From assembly GCF_011038845.1 (NCBI RefSeq), contig NZ_JAAKDW010000002.1, positions 1 to 64,000 of the forward strand: DNA of 64,000 nucleotides. Direction: 5' to 3'. Positions 51,342 through 59,714 of the stretch are shown piece by piece (within the stretch, counting starts at the first letter, position 1; each line of letters begins with the position of its first letter). The position numbers were made by a program, and so were the translations under genes. The stretch is from Enterococcus sp. ZJ1622. Its GTDB lineage: Bacteria > Bacillota > Bacilli > Lactobacillales > Enterococcaceae. The notes beneath the pieces are model-generated. The model did not search any database. It worked only from the letters and a program-made list of their open reading frames with translations, and was not told the origin of the DNA.

Positions 51342-52955
51342 TTATTCTTCGATCAGAACAGCTTTGATGCCAAAACCGGCTAAGATACGAGCAGAGGTAT
51401 ACGTATTCAGTCCTTTTCGGAAAGTGATATATACTTTTTTATCTTTCGGAATCTCATTGATCCGATCACGCAATTCATTCATCGGGATATTTTTAGTTGC
51501 CGGAATACTGCCAGAAGGCGCCTTGTTCGGTTCACGGATATCCAGGAAAAATGCCTGCATAAGATCGTTCTCAGGAATGTCACTTGCTTTGATCGTTTCA
51601 ACGACGTTTGTCATCTGATTGATCGCAACATAGCCTGCGATATTCAATGGATCGCGCGTTGTAGAATAAGGAGGTGAGTAAGGTAATTCCAAATCAGGCA
51701 GATCGAAGACAGTCAGATTTCCGGTGATCGCCACAGATAATTCGCCCATCCGTTTATCGACCCCTTTTTCTCCCACGGCTTGGCCACCTAAGATCCGGCC
51801 AGTATCCGCATCAAAAATCAGTTTCAAATTCAATCGAGTAGCTCCTGGGTAAAAATAGGCATGATCGAACGGAGTGATAAAAATTGTTTTGTAATTCGTG
51901 ATGCCAGCTGCTTGCAGCGCATGCTCCGTCATTCCAGCATAGCTTGCGGTGTAATCGAAAATTTTGCCGACACCAGCTCCGATATAGCCTCGATAACGCA
52001 TAGGAGTACCGTTCAACATATCTGCCAGCATATGTCCTTGACGGTTCGCTGCACTAGACAGCATACTTGAGATCGGCTGTCCAGTGACGACACTGGTAGT
52101 CTCGATGATATCACCAATCGCATACACGTCAGGCAGATTCGTCCGCAACTGATCATCGACAATTATCTGTCCATTTTCAGACAACGTGATACCAGCAGCT
52201 TCAACTACTTCGTTATTAGGTGACACGCCTACAGCAAAGACAAGCATATCCGTGTGGAGGATAGAGCCATCGGATAATAGAAGTTCTTTTCCGTTTTGAC
52301 GGATCTCAGTCACTTTCGTACTTAGATGGACGGTTAGCCCTTTTTCGATCAATTTATCATAGATTAGATCAGCGATTTCGGGATCATAAGGAAAAGCGAC
52401 TTGAGGCAGCTGGTCGATCAAAGTGACTGCCATCTTGCGATGTTTGAAGTTCTCCGCTAATTCCAAGCCCATGACTCCTGCACCAAGGATGACCACCGAC
52501 TGCGGCTGCTCTTTTTCCATGAAAGCTTTGATTCGATCCGCGTCTGTCACACTACGCAAAACAAATCCGTTTTCTGCTTCTGAAACACCAGGGATCTCTG
52601 GATAAGCAGGTCTGGCACCAGCAGAAATGATCAGCTTGTCATAAGAAGTTTCAGTTTCTTCATTCGTCTCTAGATTCTTGACCGTCAATCGTTTGGTAGA
52701 AGGGTCGATTTTTGTGACTTCATGTTTAGTGAAGACATCGATATTGTTTTTTACTTTCAAGATTTCTGGTGTTCGTTCGATCAATGTATCACGGTCTTCG
52801 ATCACATCTCCTAAATAATAAGGCAAGGCACAGCTTGCATAAGAGATATGCTCTCCGCGTTCATAAATGATGATCTCGTGTTCTTCATTCAAGCGGCGCA
52901 AACGAGTCGCAAAAGAAGGCCCTCCAGCGACACCGCCGATCACTACAACTTTCAT
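51342..52955 (-). CDS. CoA-disulfide reductase-like FAD enzyme with C-terminal rhodanese-like domain
   Basis: A 537-residue pyridine nucleotide-disulfide oxidoreductase. FAD site VVIGGVAGGPSFATRLR (4-20), single redox Cys42 in SYASCALPYYLG, NAD site VILGAGVMGLELAENF (about 154-169) and second FAD motif VYAIGDIIE (about 273-281). One active Cys is the mark of CoADR/NADH oxidase-type enzymes that reduce CoA disulfide or polysulfide. The C-terminal rhodanese fold (about 455-537, LDIREPNKAPSGSIPA) has TFRKGLNTYTSA where the catalytic Cys loop should be, so that domain lacks its usual active Cys. Probable role in thiol or persulfide redox balance. Confidence 0.85.
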   Translation of the reverse strand: MKVVVIGGVAGGPSFATRLRRLNEEHEIIIYERGEHISYASCALPYYLGDVIEDRDTLIERTPEILKVKNNIDVFTKHEVTKIDPSTKRLTVKNLETNEETETSYDKLIISAGARPAYPEIPGVSEAENGFVLRSVTDADRIKAFMEKEQPQSVVILGAGVMGLELAENFKHRKMAVTLIDQLPQVAFPYDPEIADLIYDKLIEKGLTVHLSTKVTEIRQNGKELLLSDGSILHTDMLVFAVGVSPNNEVVEAAGITLSENGQIIVDDQLRTNLPDVYAIGDIIETTSVVTGQPISSMLSSAANRQGHMLADMLNGTPMRYRGYIGAGVGKIFDYTASYAGMTEHALQAAGITNYKTIFITPFDHAYFYPGATRLNLKLIFDADTGRILGGQAVGEKGVDKRMGELSVAITGNLTVFDLPDLELPYSPPYSTTRDPLNIAGYVAINQMTNVVETIKASDIPENDLMQAFFLDIREPNKAPSGSIPATKNIPMNELRDRINEIPKDKKVYITFRKGLNTYTSARILAGFGIKAVLIEE

Positions 52956-53115
52956 AAAAACATCTCCTTTTCTAACATGATCGTACTATTTTCTGACAGA
53001 AACGGCAAAAAATTGTGCCGGCATTTTTATTGAATATTTAGAGCCGACGAAAAAAATAGAAGAATTTCTGGCACTGATCAAGTGACTGAATAAAAAAATT
53101 AAGCCTGCCTGAAAG

Positions 53116-53235
53116 AGAGGTTGTGAAAAAGCTGCCCTGCATCAAGTAATAAGAACAACCAAACAAAAATAGCTTTTCATATTTTTCGTTTGGTTGGGCT
53201 TATTACCGCAGATGCAAGCTTTTGAACACCGTTTA
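53116..53235 (+). repeat. palindromic repeat unit R6a, type A
   Basis: First unit of a three-unit cluster. Arms CAACCAAAC / GTTTGGTTG carry a compensatory change relative to R4a. This cluster is the exception to the gene-end rule: both flanking genes are on the minus strand. Confidence 0.9.
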
Positions 53236-53240
53236 GTGAA

Positions 53241-53350
53241 GAGGTTGTGAGCCTGCCGTTTAACTCTGAGGCACAAGGAACAATTTCAAAAAACAGCTTC
53301 TCATGTTTGATGAATATTGTGACTTGTGCCCGAGGAATTGGCAGGGAAAC
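53241..53350 (+). repeat. palindromic repeat unit R6b, type B, truncated end
   Basis: Type B arms, but the right terminus reads GGGAAACATAGTGG in place of GAACACCGTTTAGTGG, a small deletion. Confidence 0.85.
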
Positions 53351-53358
53351 ATAGTGGA

Positions 53359-53475
53359 GAGGTCGTGACAACTGCGTTTTGATCTGAGTATTAGCCCATA
53401 AAAATGAAAAATAGCTTCCCATATTTTAAAAAATCGTGCCTTATTGCCGATAGGCAGTTTCTGGGACACCGTTTA
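53359..53475 (+). repeat. palindromic repeat unit R6c, chimeric arms
   Basis: The left arm (CAACTGCGTTTTGATCTGAG) belongs with R8a and R1b, while the right arm (CGTGCCTTATTGCCGATAGGC) is type C, so the two arms no longer pair well. Confidence 0.85.
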
Positions 53476-53479
53476 TTCG

Positions 53480-53521
53480 GAAAAAGGAACTGCGACAAGA
53501 CTTTTGTCACAGCTCCTTTCA
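53480..53521. terminator. terminator after ydiF
   Basis: GAAAAAGGAACTGCGACAAG pairs with CTTTTGTCACAGCTCCTTTC with minor mismatches, directly after the ydiF stop on the minus strand. Shares the TGNGACA / TGTCACA core of the neighbouring terminators. Confidence 0.8.
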
Positions 53522-55456
53522 TCAATTGTCATATTCTTCTAATTCCAAGCTCAGTTCTTCCCACTCAGTCAATTTTGTTTCTTGATCTTGTCTAGCAGAT
53601 TCTAAAGCTTGGTTCAGCTCGTTGAGTTTCACATGGTCATCAAGGATTTCTGGAGAAACCATTTCTTGTTCCAGCTGATCGATCAGCTCATCTAAATGGG
53701 TCATCTCTTCTTCGACTTGGGTGATCTTCCGCTCTAGGCTGCGGATGAGCTTTTGCTGTTCTTTGCTTTGGTAATAATCGGATTTGTTCGTAGGAACGGG
53801 TGCTGCTGCTGGCTCATCTTGCGCTAGCAGCTCAGCGATTTCTTCTTCCTCCTGTTTCTTTTCCAGATAATAATCATAATCGCCTAAATAGACTTTGCTG
53901 CCATTTTCTGAAAGTTCAACGACTTTTGTCGCGATTCGATTGATGAAGTAGCGGTCATGGGAAACAAATAGGAGTGTCCCGTCATAATCGATCAGTGCAT
54001 TTTCAAGTACCTCTTTGTTATCGATATCCAAATGGTTGGTTGGTTCATCCAGTATCAGGAAATTCTCCTTGTTCATGGCCAGTTTTGCCAAGGCAACGCG
54101 TGCTTTTTCGCCACCGCTCAATAAAGGGATCGTTTTTTCAACGTCTTCACCAGAGAATAAAAAGGCACCGAGTACACTGCGGATTTCTTTTTCAGGCGTG
54201 GTTGGATGTTCATCCCATAATTCGGCTAAGATCGTTTTGTTCGTATGCAGATCTGCCTGACCTTGGTCATAGTATCCGATGCTGACGTTGGTTCCGAGCG
54301 TTTCTTTTCCTCGGATGAATGGCAGCTGATGGATGATGGATTTCAGCAAGGTCGATTTTCCTATCCCATTTGGCCCGACTAATGCGATCGCTTCTTGTCG
54401 GCGGATATCCAGATTGATCGGTTCGGATAAGATCTCGCCATCATAACCGATCGCAGCATCTTCGACTTGTAAAACGACATTTCCTGAAGGTTTTTCTACG
54501 CTGAAAAGAAAATGTGCTTGTTTTTCGTCTCCTTGCGGCCGATCCAGACGGTCGATCTTTTCTAAGGCTTTCCGGCGGCTTTGGGCACGTTTTGTCGTGG
54601 ATGCTCGAACGAGATTACGTGCAACGAAATCTTCTAGCTTGTGGATTTCCGTCTGCTGTTTTTCGTAGGCTTTCCAGTCACTTGCTAATTGTTCGGCTTT
54701 TACATCCAGGTATCTTGAATAGTTGCCTTTATAATGACGCATTTTCTTCCGGCTCAGTTCATAGACTTCTGTTACGACTTTATCTAAAAAGTAGCGGTCA
54801 TGTGAAACGATCAGTAACGCACCTGTATAGCTTTGCAGATATCCCTCAAGCCAGGAGAGGGTCTCGATATCCAGATGGTTCGTTGGTTCATCGAGTATCA
54901 GGATGTCAGGATGCTGCAGCAACATCCTTGCTAATGCAAGACGAGTCCGTTGCCCTCCAGATAAGGTGTTGATCGTCTGATCATAAAAGGAAGGATCGAA
55001 CTTGAAACCATGTAAGACGGATCTGATCTCGTTTTCATAACCATAGCCGTTCTTATCGGAAAATTCGTGTTGGAGACGATCGTATTCTTTGAGATGGGAC
55101 TCATAAGTCGGCGTATCTGGCGTGCCTTCACTGATGAAAAGCTCTAATTCGCGCATACGATGTTCCATTTGCCGGACATTTTCGAATGCTTTCAGCATCT
55201 CGTTCCATACGGTCTCAGTTGAATCCAGCCCAGTATCCTGTGCTAAATACCCAAGCGTAGCCGTTTTGTTTTTAGCGATCGAACCCTCGTCTGGACTTTC
55301 GATCCCGGCGATGATTTTCAGTAAAGTCGATTTTCCAGCACCGTTTCTTCCTACTAAGGCGATCCGTGCGCCGGTGCTGATTTCTAAATGGATGTTTTCA
55401 AATAAAATCTCTGCCCCAAAATGTCGGGCGATCTGATTGGCTTGTAATAATATCAT
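53522..55456 (-). CDS. ABC-F family ATPase YdiF
   Basis: A 644-residue ABC-F protein with two ATPase domains and no membrane part. Walker A GRNGAGKST (36-44) and GPNGIGKST (about 355-363), signatures LSGGQRTRLA and LSGGEKARVA, Walker B ILDEPTNHLD twice, and a C-terminal coiled coil (about 560-640). Length and location beside rex, as in B. subtilis, support YdiF. Housekeeping ABC-F proteins act on translating ribosomes; it is not expected to be a resistance factor. AAGAGGA precedes the ATG. Confidence 0.85.
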   Translation of the reverse strand: MILLQANQIARHFGAEILFENIHLEISTGARIALVGRNGAGKSTLLKIIAGIESPDEGSIAKNKTATLGYLAQDTGLDSTETVWNEMLKAFENVRQMEHRMRELELFISEGTPDTPTYESHLKEYDRLQHEFSDKNGYGYENEIRSVLHGFKFDPSFYDQTINTLSGGQRTRLALARMLLQHPDILILDEPTNHLDIETLSWLEGYLQSYTGALLIVSHDRYFLDKVVTEVYELSRKKMRHYKGNYSRYLDVKAEQLASDWKAYEKQQTEIHKLEDFVARNLVRASTTKRAQSRRKALEKIDRLDRPQGDEKQAHFLFSVEKPSGNVVLQVEDAAIGYDGEILSEPINLDIRRQEAIALVGPNGIGKSTLLKSIIHQLPFIRGKETLGTNVSIGYYDQGQADLHTNKTILAELWDEHPTTPEKEIRSVLGAFLFSGEDVEKTIPLLSGGEKARVALAKLAMNKENFLILDEPTNHLDIDNKEVLENALIDYDGTLLFVSHDRYFINRIATKVVELSENGSKVYLGDYDYYLEKKQEEEEIAELLAQDEPAAAPVPTNKSDYYQSKEQQKLIRSLERKITQVEEEMTHLDELIDQLEQEMVSPEILDDHVKLNELNQALESARQDQETKLTEWEELSLELEEYDN

Positions 55457-55679
55457 GGAATCCTCTTTTCTACTTTGTGAATTCTCCTAGAAATAAAATC
55501 TCATTTTCATCTAGTAGTCTACCATAAAATCTTTGATACTGCGAGATTGACGTAAATGATAAAAAAATGAATAAAGAATAAAATTTCACAATATTCGAGC
55601 AATGAAATTGATTTTTTCCTATACATACTGCTATGATGTATAAATCAAGATGAAATAGACAATACGTGGAGGTCATTAC

Positions 55680-56330
55680 GTGAAAGATCATATTATTCCA
55701 AAGGCGACGGCAAAAAGGCTGCCTTTGTATTATCGTTATTTAAGAATTTTAAATAATGCTGGAAAGAAAAAGGTATCTTCGACTGAGTTGAGTGAAGCAG
55801 TCCAAGTCGACAGTGCAACGATCCGTCGAGACTTTTCTTATTTTGGCGAACTTGGAAAACGCGGATACGGCTATGATGTAGAAGATTTGATGCACTTTTT
55901 TGCAAAAACGCTGAATGACGATCAGTTAACAAATGTGGCACTGATCGGTGTCGGTAATCTGGGAAGTGCGTTGCTGAAATATAAATTCCATCAAAGCAAC
56001 AGTATCCGTGTCAGCTGTGCTTTTGATGTCAATGAAGAAATCGTTGGTCGAATCGTAGACGGCATCCCTGTTTATCCGATGGAAGACATGACGGAACAAA
56101 TCAGGATCCAGCAAATCGAAGTAGCGATTCTGACCATTCCTGCAGAAAGAGCGCAAGAAGTGGTGAATAAGCTGACAGAAGCCGGAATCAAAGGAATCTT
56201 GAACTTTACAGCTGCGCGTTTGAATGCACCTGCAGATGTCTTGATCCAAAATGTGGACCTGACGAATGAATTGCAGACATTGATCTACTTTTTACATTCT
56301 GATCCATCGATCCACACAACTGAAGACTAG
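55680..56330 (+). CDS. rex: redox-sensing transcriptional repressor Rex
   Basis: A 216-residue regulator. The N-terminal winged helix (about 1-80) has [22 protein letters not shown]-type recognition ([11 protein letters not shown] about 43-53), and the Rossmann domain has [10 protein letters not shown] (90-99). Rex binds DNA when NAD+ is high and leaves it when NADH rises, controlling fermentation genes. GTG 55680 is the start, with TGGAGGTC upstream. It diverges from ydiF; the 223-nt gap holds both promoters and no complete Rex palindrome that I can see. Confidence 0.95.
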   Translation: MKDHIIPKATAKRLPLYYRYLRILNNAGKKKVSSTELSEAVQVDSATIRRDFSYFGELGKRGYGYDVEDLMHFFAKTLNDDQLTNVALIGVGNLGSALLKYKFHQSNSIRVSCAFDVNEEIVGRIVDGIPVYPMEDMTEQIRIQQIEVAILTIPAERAQEVVNKLTEAGIKGILNFTAARLNAPADVLIQNVDLTNELQTLIYFLHSDPSIHTTED

Positions 56331-56333
56331 CAG

Positions 56334-56371
56334 AAAAAAAGGTGTGACAAGAATTCTGTCACACCTTTTTT
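56334..56371 (+). terminator. terminator after rex
   Basis: AAAAAAAGGTGTGACA pairs with TGTCACACCTTTTTT around a 7-nt loop. Confidence 0.9.
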
Positions 56372-56376
56372 CGAAT

Positions 56377-56493
56377 AAACGGTGTTCTCCTGCCAACTCC
56401 TCGGGCACAAGTCACAATATACATAAAACATGAGAAGCTGTTTTTTGAAATTGTTCCTTGTGCCTCAGAGTTGAACGGCAGGATCACAACCTC
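56377..56493 (-). repeat. palindromic repeat unit R7, type B
   Basis: Complete type B unit, reverse orientation, its GAGGTTGTGA end 14 nt past the stop of the thioredoxin-like gene and followed by seven T on the plus strand. Confidence 0.9.
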
Positions 56494-56507
56494 TTTTTTT
56501 GTCTGCT

Positions 56508-56861
56508 TTATTTTCCTGAGAATAATTCCTCGTAAGAAAGTGAGTCTTCTTCTGCTGTCAGCTGGTCCAAAAGCTGTTTGATCTTATTGAAATCAATGAA
56601 GCGCGCTTGTCGGGCAACTTCTTTTCCGTGATGATAGATAAGGACAACAGGAGCTGTCAATACTTCAAAAGCGCTAGCGACTTCTGGTGTTTCGTCGGCA
56701 TCCAGATGAAAAGCAGGGAGATCATAATGAGTCAGCAGCTCTTCGATACGAGGCCGGACGGCATGGCAGACACTGCATCCTGGCATAGAAAGATAGACGA
56801 CTGCTGTTTCTTCTTTTTGTAGTCTTGTTTGGACTTGCGCTAGATCTGTTGTTTTTTTCAT
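56508..56861 (-). CDS. thioredoxin-like protein
   Basis: A 117-residue thioredoxin-fold protein with the redox pair Cys29 and Cys32 in MPGCSVCHAVRP, and the cis-Pro in LTAPVVLIYH (about 68-77). It lacks a signal peptide, so it is cytosolic. The active-site sequence CSVC differs from the CGPC of true thioredoxin, suggesting a special partner. The start at 56861 follows AAAGGAGAA. Monocistronic. Confidence 0.85.
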   Translation of the reverse strand: MKKTTDLAQVQTRLQKEETAVVYLSMPGCSVCHAVRPRIEELLTHYDLPAFHLDADETPEVASAFEVLTAPVVLIYHHGKEVARQARFIDFNKIKQLLDQLTAEEDSLSYEELFSGK

Positions 56862-57049
56862 GTCTATTCTCCTTTTAGAAGCAAGTATGTAAGGATACTT
56901 AATTTAATCGCAAATATGAAAAAAGTCAATCAAACTGTTTGTGAAGGAAAGATAAGACTTATGTAAAAAATTTCAGAGAAGCTTGTTTTTTTTTAAAGAA
57001 AAGCGTATATTGTCAAAGCAAATGATGTAGAAATAGAAGGAGGAAACAC

Positions 57050-57991
57050 ATGTTTTCTTTTATGCCCAATTCGGTTTTGCAGATGAGTACGATCTTCTTG
57101 TCGATCGTGATCGAAGCATTGCCATTTGTTTTATTAGGCTGTATCATCTCTGGAGCCTTGCAAGTATTCTTAACACCGGAGCGCGTGAAACGCTGGCTTC
57201 CGCAAAATCGGCTGTTATCTATTTTGTTGGGGTCGATCTTAGGCTTTTTCTTTCCATCCTGTGAATGCGGAATCGTACCGATCGTTCACCAGTTCGTAAA
57301 AAAAGGCGTACCAGTACATACTGCTTTTGCTTTTATGCTGACTGCTCCTATCATCAATCCTATCGTCATATTTTCCACATTCATCGCATTCGGCAATTCT
57401 TGGAAAATGGCAGGCTGGCGGATGCTAGGGAGCTTTATCGTGGCGCTGATCATCGGAGTGTGGCTAGCTTATTTTCAGAAAGAATCTGTATTGAAAGAAA
57501 AAATATCCGTGAAAACGAGTGACGGACATCATCACCATCACCACGGACAGCCAGAAAAAGCAGAAGCGACCGCTCGCCCTAACTGGATCAGTCGCTTCAC
57601 GAGACAAACGGGGCATGTGTTGACCCATGCAATCGATGAATTTTTTGATACTGGCCGTTATTTGATCATCGGTGGACTGATCGCCTCGGCAATGCAAACT
57701 TATCTGCCGACTCGTGTCATGCTGACGCTAGGTTCCACGAAGATTTTGGCGATCATCATCATGCTACTGCTAGCTTTTACCATGTCGCTTTGCTCCGAAG
57801 CAGATGCATTCATCGGTTCTTCCTTATTGAGCTTGTTCGGTACTGCTCCAGTCGTGGCTTTTCTGGTTTTCGGTCCTATGGTAGATATCAAGAATCTGTT
57901 GATGATGGAACGCTACTTCACTGGACGGTTCATCCTTTCACTGATCGGACTGATCGCTTTGAGCGTGGTCGGCTTCACACTATTCATCTAG
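57050..57991 (+). CDS. DUF318/UPF0718 permease (YcgR-like) with His6 loop
   Basis: A 313-residue protein with about eight membrane segments. FFFPSCECGIVPIVH (about 66-80) and the related C-terminal block SLCSEADAFIGSSLL are the paired DUF318 motifs. A cytosolic or external loop has six His in a row (160-165) and could bind metal. DUF318 proteins transport small substrates or metals not yet defined; the partner is encoded 10 nt downstream. GGAGGAAA precedes the ATG. Confidence 0.8.
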   Translation: MFSFMPNSVLQMSTIFLSIVIEALPFVLLGCIISGALQVFLTPERVKRWLPQNRLLSILLGSILGFFFPSCECGIVPIVHQFVKKGVPVHTAFAFMLTAPIINPIVIFSTFIAFGNSWKMAGWRMLGSFIVALIIGVWLAYFQKESVLKEKISVKTSDGHHHHHHGQPEKAEATARPNWISRFTRQTGHVLTHAIDEFFDTGRYLIIGGLIASAMQTYLPTRVMLTLGSTKILAIIIMLLLAFTMSLCSEADAFIGSSLLSLFGTAPVVAFLVFGPMVDIKNLLMMERYFTGRFILSLIGLIALSVVGFTLFI

Positions 57992-58001
57992 GAGGAGAAA
58001 C

Positions 58002-58850
58002 ATGATACGATTTTTGATATTATCCGGTTATTTCGAACTGATGATGTATTTGCAAGTATCTGGCAAACTTGACCAGTATATCAACGTCCATTATCGGTAT
58101 TTAGCGATCCTTTCGATGATTTTGTCTGCACTATTAGCGCTAGTCCAGCTTTATTTATGGGTAAAAGATGGGAAAGGAAATTCTCATGAGAAGGATCCTG
58201 AGCAGTTGCATGACCATGAACATGGCCTGTCAAAACCTTATCAGCGGGTGATCGCTTATGTTTTACTGGCACTGCCAGTGATCGTGGGCACTTTGTTTCC
58301 GACCGTCAGTCTCGATACCACGATCGTAGAAGCAAAGGGTTTCAATTTTCCTGTAAGCAAAGAATCTGTGGGTGATCCAGAAATGCAGACACAGTACTTG
58401 AAACCGGATACCAGTATTTATTTCAATAAATCTGATTATCTGGATCAAATGAATGAATTAAAAGAAAAATACGGCGATAAGCAAACGATCAAGATCACGG
58501 ATGAGAATTATTTGGAAGTCATGGAACTGATCTATAATTATCCAAGTGAATTCATCGGGAAAAACGTATCTTATGAAGGCTTCGTCTACCGGACACCAGA
58601 AAAAGAGAAAGAAGACATTTTCTTGTTCCGTTTCGGGATCATCCATTGTGTGGCGGACTCCGGCGTCTTTGGATTGCTGACGCATCTGCCAGAAGGAATG
58701 ACAGTCAAAAATGATGAATGGTATAAAATAGAAGGAACGATCCAATCTGATTATTATCAACCATTCAAGCGAGAAATACCAACGGTGGTAGTAACAAAAG
58801 CCGTAAAAATAGAAGCGCCTAAGAACCAATACGTCTATCGTTCGTTTTAA
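58002..58850 (+). CDS. TIGR03943 family membrane protein (YcgQ-like)
   Basis: A 282-residue protein with two N-terminal membrane segments (about 4-18 and 32-50), a His-rich loop (LHDHEHG near 68-74), a third segment (about 84-100), then an extracytoplasmic domain (105-282) with FRFGIIHCVADSGVFG (about 209-224). It is the usual partner of a DUF318 permease; as a pair they are like YcgR/YcgQ of Bacillus. AGGAGGAGAAAC serves as RBS. Histidines in both partners point to a metal such as zinc, but this is not shown. Confidence 0.8.
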   Translation: MIRFLILSGYFELMMYLQVSGKLDQYINVHYRYLAILSMILSALLALVQLYLWVKDGKGNSHEKDPEQLHDHEHGLSKPYQRVIAYVLLALPVIVGTLFPTVSLDTTIVEAKGFNFPVSKESVGDPEMQTQYLKPDTSIYFNKSDYLDQMNELKEKYGDKQTIKITDENYLEVMELIYNYPSEFIGKNVSYEGFVYRTPEKEKEDIFLFRFGIIHCVADSGVFGLLTHLPEGMTVKNDEWYKIEGTIQSDYYQPFKREIPTVVVTKAVKIEAPKNQYVYRSF

Positions 58851-58892
58851 AAAAAAGCGCATGGAGTGTGACAGCACCCCATGCGCTTTTTT
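58851..58892 (+). terminator. terminator after the DUF318 operon
   Basis: AAAAAAGCGCATGG pairs with CCATGCGCTTTTTT around GAGTGTGACAGCAC. Confidence 0.95.
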
Positions 58893-58973
58893 GCCTTTTT
58901 CTGATTTTCGCATTTACGCCGAATAAAGCAAGGAGTACAATAAAAGATAACAATCAGCTAAAGGAGTGACAGA

Positions 58974-59714
58974 ATGATCGAATTTATCCATTTAAGCAAG
59001 AACTACGGGACGAAACAAGCATTGAAAGAACTAACGCTCACAATCGAACAAGGAGAGATTTTCGGCTTTTTAGGACATAACGGTGCAGGAAAATCGACGA
59101 CGATCAAAAGTCTGGTGAGTATCATCGAACCGACATCAGGCACGATTCGAGTGGACGGGACAGAGTTGCGGAACAATCGCATGGAAATCAAACGAAAAAT
59201 CGGTTATGTGCCTGATTCACCAGATATTTTTTTGCAGCTGACTGCTGGGGAATACTGGGATCTGATCAGCGCTGCATATGAATTGGATAAGGAAGAAAAA
59301 GAAACGCGATTGGCAGAATTGACAGCGCTTTTTGATATGAATGTCCATCGGGAGGAAACGCTCGCTAGTTTTTCACATGGTATGCGGCAGAAAACGATCC
59401 TGATCGGGACGCTGCTGCCTGATCCAGACATCTGGGTACTGGACGAGCCGTTACAAGGGTTAGACCCTCAAGCAGCCTATGATCTGAAAGAAATGATGAA
59501 AGCGCATGCTGCGAAAGGGAAAACAGTGATTTTCTCGACCCATGTCTTGGATACGGCACAACAGTTATGTGATAAGATCGCCATATTGAAAAAAGGGGAA
59601 TTGATCTATCAGGGAGAGGTAAGTGATCTTTTGCAGGGATCGCCGAACGAATCGCTGGAAACGATCTATTTGAAAATGGCTGGCAGACAAGCAGCAGGTG
59701 AGCTGCATGGTTAA
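58974..59714 (+). CDS. ABC transporter ATP-binding protein
   Basis: A 246-residue ATPase with Walker A GHNGAGKST (about 35-43), signature FSHGMRQKTILI (about 132-143, a variant of LSGGQ), Walker B IWVLDEPLQGLDP and H-loop in IFSTHVLD. The family is that of drug, lipid or peptide exporters with an unusually large permease partner. AAAGGAGTG precedes the ATG. The end overlaps the permease gene by 8 nt. Confidence 0.85.
   Translation: MIEFIHLSKNYGTKQALKELTLTIEQGEIFGFLGHNGAGKSTTIKSLVSIIEPTSGTIRVDGTELRNNRMEIKRKIGYVPDSPDIFLQLTAGEYWDLISAAYELDKEEKETRLAELTALFDMNVHREETLASFSHGMRQKTILIGTLLPDPDIWVLDEPLQGLDPQAAYDLKEMMKAHAAKGKTVIFSTHVLDTAQQLCDKIAILKKGELIYQGEVSDLLQGSPNESLETIYLKMAGRQAAGELHG

Noticed and set aside
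55457-55679. Rex operator between ydiF and rex
   Set aside because: Half sites TTGTGAA and TTTCACAA are present but far apart; no complete TTGTGA-6 nt-TCACAA palindrome was found.
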